DNA from: Actinobacteria bacterium Ga0077560 | GTDB lineage: Bacteria; Actinomycetota; Thermoleophilia; Miltoncostaeales; Miltoncostaeaceae | Length of the DNA: 58,906 bases | Direction of reading: 5' to 3' | Assembly: GCA_001464275.1 (NCBI GenBank) | Contig: LNFL01000140.1 | Span: 1-58,906, forward strand | Shown: in pieces, positions 53,933 through 58,906 of the stretch | How positions within the stretch are numbered: position 1 is the first letter of the stretch | Layout: each line of letters opens with the position of its first letter | Program-made: the position numbers and the translations under genes | The notes under the pieces: model-generated | Database searches by the model: none | What the model was told of the DNA's origin: nothing | Seen by the model: the letters and a program-made list of their open reading frames with translations, nothing else

Positions 53933-54819
53933 GCGACGACCTCATCATCATCCTCACGGCGGGGCTGGTGGCCACGGCCTGCGGCCTGCTGGGCCCGTTC
54001 CTGGTCGTGCGCCGTCAGGCGCTGATGGGCGATGCGGTGAGCCACGCCGTCCTGCCCGGCATCGTCGCGGTGTTCGTGCTGTTCGGGACCCGCGCGCCCC
54101 TGCCGGTCATCCTGGGGGCGGCCGCGTTCGCGATCGTCTGCGTGCTGCTGGTGGACGCGCTGCGGCGCTCGGGCCTGGTGCGCGGCGATGCCGCCATCGC
54201 CCTGGTGTTCCCCGCGCTGTTCGCGCTGGGCGTGCTGGGCATCGACCGGTACGCGTCCTCGGTGCACCTGGACCTCGACGCCACGATCTACGGGGAGATC
54301 GCCTTCGCGCCCTTCCGGGTGTGGGAGCTGGGCGACATGCGCCTGGCCCGGTCGGTGGTGCTGCTCGGCGTGATCGCGGTGGTCAACCTGCTCCTGATCG
54401 CCGTGTTCTGGAAGGAGCTGCGGGTCACGTCGTTCGACCCCATGTTCGCCACCACCGCGGGCGTCTCGCCGGCCATCATCGCCCGCGGCCTGCTGATCGC
54501 CGTCGCGATCACCGCGGTGACCGCGTTCGAGTCCGTCGGCGCGATCCTGGTGGTGACGATGCTCATCGTGCCCGCCGCGGCGGCGTGGCTGCTGGTGGAC
54601 CGAATGGGGCCCATGATCGCCGTGTCGCTGGTCATCGGCTGGGTGTCGGCCGTCGCCGGCCACCTCATCGCGATCCGCCTGGACGCATCCATCGCCGGCG
54701 CGATGGGCCTGGTGGCGACCGGCTGCTTCTGCGTCGCGCTGGTGTTCGCGCCGCGGCACGGCCTCATCGCGCGCGCCCTGCTGCGCGGCGCGAACCGCCG
54801 GGCGGCCGCCACGACCTAG
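53929..54819 (+). CDS. Metal ABC transporter permease, second subunit
   Basis: A 296-residue ZnuB/MntD-type permease with eight or nine membrane helices: LGPFLVVRRQALMGDAVSHAVLPGIV and SVGAILVVTMLIVPAAAAWLL. It has only a short cytoplasmic tail, unlike the first permease, so the channel is probably an asymmetric heterodimer. GTG 53929 lies in the stop of the first permease gene. The DtxR-family gene starts 36 bp downstream from its own promoter. Confidence 0.92.
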   Translation: MSDDLIIILTAGLVATACGLLGPFLVVRRQALMGDAVSHAVLPGIVAVFVLFGTRAPLPVILGAAAFAIVCVLLVDALRRSGLVRGDAAIALVFPALFALGVLGIDRYASSVHLDLDATIYGEIAFAPFRVWELGDMRLARSVVLLGVIAVVNLLLIAVFWKELRVTSFDPMFATTAGVSPAIIARGLLIAVAITAVTAFESVGAILVVTMLIVPAAAAWLLVDRMGPMIAVSLVIGWVSAVAGHLIAIRLDASIAGAMGLVATGCFCVALVFAPRHGLIARALLRGANRRAAATT

Positions 54820-54841
54820 GGCCGCCGGCCCCTTCCCCGGC

Positions 54842-54847
54842 TATCAT
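54842..54847 (+). promoter_or_regulatory. -10 element, leaderless start of the DtxR-family gene
   Basis: TATCAT with an 8-nt spacer to ATG 54856. A CCTAGG core (half of the operator above) lies just upstream at the permease stop, but without its flanks. Confidence 0.5.
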
Positions 54848-54855
54848 CGCCGGGC

Positions 54856-55542
54856 ATGGCGACACGCACCCACTCGGTCGAGGACTACCTGGAGGCCATC
54901 TACTTCCTGGCCTTCCCGGTGGGTGAGTACGGCCCGGTGGTGAAGGCGGGGCCCGCGCCCGCGGCCCGCGTGGCCGAGATGCTCAGCGTCACGGCCCCCA
55001 CGGCCAGCGAGATGATGAAGCGCCTGGAGGCCGAGGGCTACATCGAGCGCACCGGCCGGCGGCCGCTGCTCACCGAGAAGGGCCGGCACGAGGCCGAGCG
55101 GGTGGTGCGCAACCACCGGATCATCGAGCGGTTCCTCACCGACTTCATGGGCTACAGCCCGGCCGAGTCCCACGAGCACGCCGACGCCATGGGGGACGCC
55201 TTCACCGACGAGATGGTGGAGCGCCTGGCCGAGCGCCTCGGCCATCCCGACCGCTGCCCGCACGGCTGGCCGGTGGACCCGTCCCACGAGCAGACCGAGA
55301 ACCAGGAGCTCCGGGCTCTGGCGGCGGTCCCCGCCGGCGGCCGCGCCACGATCGTGCGCCTCGCCGAGCACGACGGCGACCTGCTGCACTGGTTCTACGA
55401 CCGCGGCCTGGTGCCCGGCACGGAGATCCTGGTGGAGGACGTCGCGCCCGCCGCCGGTGAGCTGCGGGTGCGGTACGGCGACACCGCCATGGCGATCAGC
55501 GAGAAGGCCGCGGGCGGCCTGTTCGTGCGACTCGCCCCGTGA
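54856..55542 (+). CDS. DtxR/MntR-family metal-dependent regulator
   Basis: This 228-residue repressor has a winged helix (ARVAEMLSVTAPTASEMMKR, recognition helix, then GRRPLLTEKG), a dimerisation/metal domain, CPHG at about 134-137, and a FeoA/SH3-like C-terminal domain (ALAAVPAGGRATIVRLAE to LFVRLAP). Asp10 and Glu13 stand where MntR has Asp8 and Glu11; DtxR has Met there, so manganese is favoured. His87 is kept. The next ligands differ: the Cys/Glu position is Asp110, and the conserved Glu-His pair is replaced by Gly113-Asp114. It probably binds the palindrome at 51891 and represses the importer. Confidence 0.88.
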   Translation: MATRTHSVEDYLEAIYFLAFPVGEYGPVVKAGPAPAARVAEMLSVTAPTASEMMKRLEAEGYIERTGRRPLLTEKGRHEAERVVRNHRIIERFLTDFMGYSPAESHEHADAMGDAFTDEMVERLAERLGHPDRCPHGWPVDPSHEQTENQELRALAAVPAGGRATIVRLAEHDGDLLHWFYDRGLVPGTEILVEDVAPAAGELRVRYGDTAMAISEKAAGGLFVRLAP

Positions 55543-55546
55543 CCCG

Positions 55547-56026
55547 CTAGACCCAGGCGGGCGGTGCCGCGGTCCGGAAGCCGGGGTTCACGCACTCCCC
55601 GTGCGGCCGGTGCTCGAACGTGCGCTCGATGGCGCATTGGCAGATCGGCAGCGGCTCCCGCCGCACGCGCAGCGCGCCGAACCCGGCGCGCGTGCGCTGC
55701 ATCACCCGGAACGCCTCCACGTCGATCTCCACCGAGAACACGCCCTCCAGGCACCCCATGAGCCGGCGGCCGCCGCGCTCGTAGGAGTACAGACGGGTGC
55801 AGCCCGACTCCAGGCAGCCCGACGGGTAGACCAGGCGCTCACACGCCACCGGGCACAGCCGGCACGAGCCGGCGCTCTCGGCGATGGTGGGTCCGCCGGC
55901 GATCGGCGCGGGGCCGTCGCGATGGTCCTGTCCGTCGTCCCGCAGGGTGCGTCCTCCATGGACGTGGGCGCGCGGCGCGCACCGCCGGATGACCGTAGCG
56001 GACCACCCCCGGCGCCGCCATCGCAC
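55547..56026 (-). CDS. Cysteine-rich protein of unknown function
   Basis: The conserved part covers the last ~105 residues, with about 8 Cys: SCRLCPVACERL, GCLESGCTRLYSYERGG, RRLMGCLEGVFSVEIDVEAF, ICQCAIER and GECVNPGF. The pattern suggests one or two metal (zinc or iron-sulfur) sites. The N-terminal 50 residues from GTG 56026 are His/Arg/Gly-rich and may not be translated; no better start is visible. I have seen similar sequences in related actinobacteria but know no function. It is convergent with the DtxR-family gene, 4 bp apart. Confidence 0.65.
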   Translation of the reverse strand: MRWRRRGWSATVIRRCAPRAHVHGGRTLRDDGQDHRDGPAPIAGGPTIAESAGSCRLCPVACERLVYPSGCLESGCTRLYSYERGGRRLMGCLEGVFSVEIDVEAFRVMQRTRAGFGALRVRREPLPICQCAIERTFEHRPHGECVNPGFRTAAPPAWV

Positions 56027-56075
56027 CTGTCGGGCATCCGTGCCAACCCCGGATGCGGGCCCCGATGACGCGCAC

Positions 56076-56081
56076 TACCCT
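56076..56081 (+). promoter_or_regulatory. -10 element, leaderless start of the membrane protein gene
   Basis: TACCCT with a 7-nt spacer to ATG 56089. Confidence 0.5.
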
Positions 56082-56088
56082 GCCCGGG

Positions 56089-56640
56089 ATGCTGCACCAC
56101 GCCCAGGCGATCGCACTCCGCCGCGCCGCCGTCGCGACCGCGGCGCTCGCGGCGACCGTCGCGGCGCACCACGCCGCGACCGGTCACACGGCGCTGTACG
56201 CGGGCACCCCCGCCCTGTGGGCGGGCTTCGTCGCCATCGCCACCCTCCTGGGCCCCCGTGCCGGACGGTTCCGCCCGCGCCACCCGGCGGTGTTCCTGGC
56301 CATGCTGGTCATCGCGCAGCTGGCCGCGCACGCCGTGCTCGCCCAGGCGCCCTGGGCGCTCGGGCTGGCGGGCTACCCCGGCGCTCCGGCCATCGGCCTC
56401 GCCGCCGTGGTCGCCCATGCGGGCGCGGCGGTGGTGCTAGCCGTCCTGCTCACGGGCATCGACGGAGTCCTCGCGGCGCTGTGCGGCACGGCCCGTCGCC
56501 TGGTGGGCCTGTTTCGCGCCGCCCGCGGCACGGGTGCGCCCCGCCGCGCGTCGCGCCGCCCGGTCCCGGATCTCCGGAGGCGCTCGGCAACCGTCCCGGT
56601 GCGGTCGCCGCGGGGCCCGCCCGTCGTCGTCGTGGCATGA
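56089..56640 (+). CDS. Membrane protein of unknown function upstream of CopC
   Basis: A 183-residue protein with four or five hydrophobic segments (AAVATAALAATVAAHHAATGH, LWAGFVAIATLLGP, VFLAMLVIAQLAAHAVL, IGLAAVVAHAGAAVVLAVLL) and a basic Arg-rich cytoplasmic tail of about 45 residues. Several His lie in the membrane part. It is 49 bp before copC; it is too short for CopD, but could assist copper handling. ATG 56089 follows a -10 element. Confidence 0.7.
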   Translation: MLHHAQAIALRRAAVATAALAATVAAHHAATGHTALYAGTPALWAGFVAIATLLGPRAGRFRPRHPAVFLAMLVIAQLAAHAVLAQAPWALGLAGYPGAPAIGLAAVVAHAGAAVVLAVLLTGIDGVLAALCGTARRLVGLFRAARGTGAPRRASRRPVPDLRRRSATVPVRSPRGPPVVVVA

Positions 56641-56689
56641 CACCCCGCCCGGCGCCCGCCGGGCGAACCCACGACGAACAGGACCGCAC

Positions 56690-57055
56690 ATGACCCGCAC
56701 CATCCGGACGGCGGCGCTCGGCGCCGCCGCGATGCTCGCCATCGCCGCCCCCATCGCCATGCCGCACGCCGAGCTGGTGAAGACCAGCCCGAAGGCCGGC
56801 GCCACCGTCGCGAAGCTCCCGAAGGTCATCACCCTCACCTTCAACGAGCCGATCGGCCGTGCGTTCCCGGCCACCGTCCGTCACGACGGCATGAACCACG
56901 CGAGCCGGACCCGGATCAACCCGCGCAACCGCAGGCAGGTGCAGATCTTCACCAGCGGCAACATGGCCGAGACGTACACGGTGCGCTGGCGCGTGACGTC
57001 CGCCGACGGTCACGGAATCCGCGGCACCTTCCGCTTCAGGGTCTCCGACCGCTGA
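56690..57055 (+). CDS. copC: CopC-domain copper-binding protein
   Basis: A 121-residue secreted protein: signal peptide to about residue 25, then HAELVKTSPKAGATV, ITLTFNEPIGRAF and a C-terminal VRWRVTSADGHGIRGTFRFRV. The first His of the mature protein and the Asp/His in ADGHGIRG are the Cu(II) ligands of CopC. ATG 56690 has AGGA 6 nt upstream. It probably shuttles copper outside the membrane; no CopD gene is adjacent. Confidence 0.9.
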   Translation: MTRTIRTAALGAAAMLAIAAPIAMPHAELVKTSPKAGATVAKLPKVITLTFNEPIGRAFPATVRHDGMNHASRTRINPRNRRQVQIFTSGNMAETYTVRWRVTSADGHGIRGTFRFRVSDR

Positions 57056-57101
57056 CCCCGGATCGCGGGTCCGGCGGGAGACCGCCGGGCCCGCGGGACG
57101 G

Positions 57102-58906
57102 TCAGCGGACCAGGCAGCCCTCGCCGAAGAGCGTCTTGAGGGACGCCTGCAGGCTGCCCTTCTGCGGATCCACCCGGTAGGCGTCGCCGAACCGGAACCG
57201 GACGGGTCCCTCCTCGGTGTCCATCACCATCACCACGGGCGCCTCGCCCGGGTGGTCGGTGAGCAGCTGGCGCAGCTGGGGGAGCAGGTTCCGGTTGAGC
57301 CGCGAGGCGTGGACGCGCAGCGTGAGCCGGTCCTCCTCCAGGTCGGGGTCCGCCTCGAACGGGGTGACGGTGCGCGCCACCAGCTTGGTCTCGCCCTCCC
57401 CTTTCTGGTCGACGCGTCCGCCGATGAGCACCAGCGCGTCCTCGCGCAGCAGCTCCTTGGCCTCGGTGTAGACGTTGGGGACCACCACGATCTCGAGGCT
57501 GCCCTCCAGGTCGTCGAGGCGCAGGAACAACATGGGCTCGCCGCGGCGCGTGGTGATGGCCTTCACCGAGCCGATGATGCCGCCCACCGTGATGAACTCG
57601 CCGTCGCCGCGCTCACCGAGGGACCCGAGGCCGCAGGTGACCGAGCGCCGCAGCTGCCGGCGGCAGTCCTGCAGCGGGTGGCTCGACACGTAGAGCCCCA
57701 GCGCCTCCTTCTCGGCGGCCAGGAACTCCTCCTTGGGCATCTCCTGCACGGAGACCGGAGGGTCCAGCTCCAGCCCGGGGCCGTCGTCGGTGGCCATCAG
57801 CAGGCCGAACAGCGACTCCTGGCCGGCGGCGGCGTCGCTGCGCGCCTTCGCGGCGGCGCCCATCGCCTGGGGCAGCGCCTCCAGCATCCCCATGCGGGTG
57901 TCGCCCGTGGAGTCGAGCGCGCCGGCCTTGATGAGGCTCTCCAGGGCGCGCTTGTTCACCTGTGCCTGGTCCACCCGCCGGCAGAAGTCGTAGATCGAGG
58001 TGAAGCGGCCGCCGCTCTCGCGCGCCGCGAGGATCGCCGCGACGGCGTTGTCGCCCACGCCCTTCACGGCGGTGAGGCCGAAGCGGATCTCCTGGGGGCC
58101 GGTCACCGCGAAGTCCGCGCGGGAGCGGTCCACGTCGGGCGGGAGCACCGACAGGCCCATGTCCTGGCTGGCGGCCACGTAGAACGGCACGCGGTCCTTG
58201 GTGTCCATCACCGACGACAGCAGCGCCGCCATGTACTCGGCCGGGTGGTTGCACTTCAGATACGCGGTCCGGTACGCCAGCAGGGCGTAACAGGCGGCGT
58301 GGCTCTTGTTGAACGAGTAGTCGCCGGCCGCCTCGCACAGGGCCCACAGGTCCTGCGCCACCTTGGCGCTGGTGCCGGAGGCCTTGCAGCCCTCCACGAA
58401 CTCGTCCTTCAGGGACGCCATCAGGACCTTGTCCTTCTTGCCCACGGCCTTGCGGAGGTCGTCCGCGCGGGAGGGCGAGAAGCCGGCGAGCGCCCGCGAG
58501 ATCGCCATGAGCTGTTCCTGGTAGATCGCGACGCCGTACGTGGGGCCGGTGATGGGCTCCAGGCGCGGGTCGGCGAGCTCCACCTTGGAGGGGTCGCGCT
58601 TGTTCCGGGCGTAGGTGGGGATGAACGCCATCGGGCCCGGGCGGTACAGCGCCACCAGGGCGATCAGGTCGGCGAACTCGGTGGGGCCCACCTCTCGGAG
58701 GGCCTCCCGCATGCCGCTCGACTCGAACTGGAACACCCCGAGGGCGTCGCCGCGGGCGAGCATCCGGTAGGTGGCCGTGTCGTCCAGGGAGACGGCCTCG
58801 ATGTCGAGCACCTGACCGGTGGTCTCCTCGATCAGCGCCAGGCAGCCCTGGATGACGTCGAGGTTCCGGAGGCCCAGGAAGTCCATCTTCAGGAGGCCGA
58901 GGGCCT
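57102..58906 (-). CDS. dnaE: DNA polymerase III alpha subunit, C-terminal part (5' end outside window)
   Basis: About 600 residues, open to the end of the window. GLLKMDFLGLRNLDVI at the start, FQFESSGMREALREVGPTEF, LVALYRPGPM, KKDKVLMASLKDEF, SFNKSHAACYALLAYRTAYL, the helix-hairpin-helix region (RFGLTAVKGVGDNAVAAIL) and the OB domain (ITVGGIIGSVKAITTRRGEPM) are in the standard order of DnaE. It ends LFGEGCLVR. The PHP and catalytic aspartates lie upstream of the window edge. This is the replicative polymerase type DnaE1. Confidence 0.95.
   Translation of the reverse strand, partial: ALGLLKMDFLGLRNLDVIQGCLALIEETTGQVLDIEAVSLDDTATYRMLARGDALGVFQFESSGMREALREVGPTEFADLIALVALYRPGPMAFIPTYARNKRDPSKVELADPRLEPITGPTYGVAIYQEQLMAISRALAGFSPSRADDLRKAVGKKDKVLMASLKDEFVEGCKASGTSAKVAQDLWALCEAAGDYSFNKSHAACYALLAYRTAYLKCNHPAEYMAALLSSVMDTKDRVPFYVAASQDMGLSVLPPDVDRSRADFAVTGPQEIRFGLTAVKGVGDNAVAAILAARESGGRFTSIYDFCRRVDQAQVNKRALESLIKAGALDSTGDTRMGMLEALPQAMGAAAKARSDAAAGQESLFGLLMATDDGPGLELDPPVSVQEMPKEEFLAAEKEALGLYVSSHPLQDCRRQLRRSVTCGLGSLGERGDGEFITVGGIIGSVKAITTRRGEPMLFLRLDDLEGSLEIVVVPNVYTEAKELLREDALVLIGGRVDQKGEGETKLVARTVTPFEADPDLEEDRLTLRVHASRLNRNLLPQLRQLLTDHPGEAPVVMVMDTEEGPVRFRFGDAYRVDPQKGSLQASLKTLFGEGCLVR

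Noticed and set aside
54812..54822. Second DtxR operator before the regulator gene
   Set aside because: Only the CCTAGG core is shared with the palindrome at 51891; the flanks do not match and part of it is the permease stop codon.

Overview
The window is 58.9 kb of very GC-rich DNA with short intergenic gaps, many GTG starts and long chains of genes joined by 4-bp ATGA/GTGA overlaps. Gene content (trimeric purine nucleoside phosphorylase, DUF3037 beside a HipA-like kinase, DUF815 ATPase, DUF3054, CSLREA/beta-helix surface proteins, DtxR-family regulator) points to an actinobacterium, most likely Thermoleophilia/Solirubrobacterales or a relative; that placement is an inference from gene style and was not tested. 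No tRNA, rRNA, CRISPR array, transposase or phage gene was seen. About a dozen genes have a TAnnnT -10 hexamer 6-9 nt before the start codon and no Shine-Dalgarno, so leaderless transcription looks common.

Layout. 1-990: end of a secreted beta-helix protein. 974-8582 (minus): nucleoside-catabolism block: purine nucleoside phosphorylase, phosphosugar mutase, deoxyribose-phosphate aldolase, aldehyde dehydrogenase, a half-length aldehyde-dehydrogenase-like protein, then pseudouridine-phosphate glycosidase and kinase. 8627-9761: HipA-like kinase plus DUF3037. 9789-13362: cytochrome c lipoprotein, membrane GGDEF protein, degenerate sensor-kinase-like protein. 13359-21057: a giant modular surface protein containing a seven-bladed propeller, broken by a 20-nt deletion. 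21054-25211: MBL-like protein, membrane proteins, cation/proton antiporter, MFS transporter. 25303-28401: YidB-like protein, Mrr-like nuclease, frame-broken IclR regulator, winged-helix protein, and a 51-residue peptide behind an ECF-type promoter.

28435-34420: copper block copZ-copA followed by a DUF815 AAA ATPase, DUF3054 protein and a lipoprotein, then a YibE/F protein. 34528-40413: acetyl-CoA synthetase and two tandem secreted repeat proteins. 40439-43988: methyltransferase, amino-acid permease, MsrB and small membrane genes. 43957-45110: TerC-family exporter behind a yybP-ykoY manganese riboswitch. 45164-50144: lipoprotein, GAF-GGDEF protein coupled to a Lin0512 protein, aldo/keto reductase, ABC exporter, zinc-ribbon protein. 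50218-55542: cyclophilin lipoprotein, then a metal ABC importer (binding protein divergent from ATPase plus two permeases) around a DtxR-type palindrome, ending in an MntR-like regulator. 55547-58906: cysteine-rich protein, membrane protein, CopC, and the C-terminal part of DnaE.

The most coherent theme is manganese/metal homeostasis between 43.9 and 55.5 kb: an exporter under riboswitch control, an importer under a palindromic operator, a permease carrying its own DtxR-like winged-helix tail, and a regulator whose metal ligands are partly replaced. A second theme is c-di-GMP enzymes next to cell-surface genes. At least four genes carry frame breaks that are not multiples of three, so either decay or assembly error must be kept in mind.
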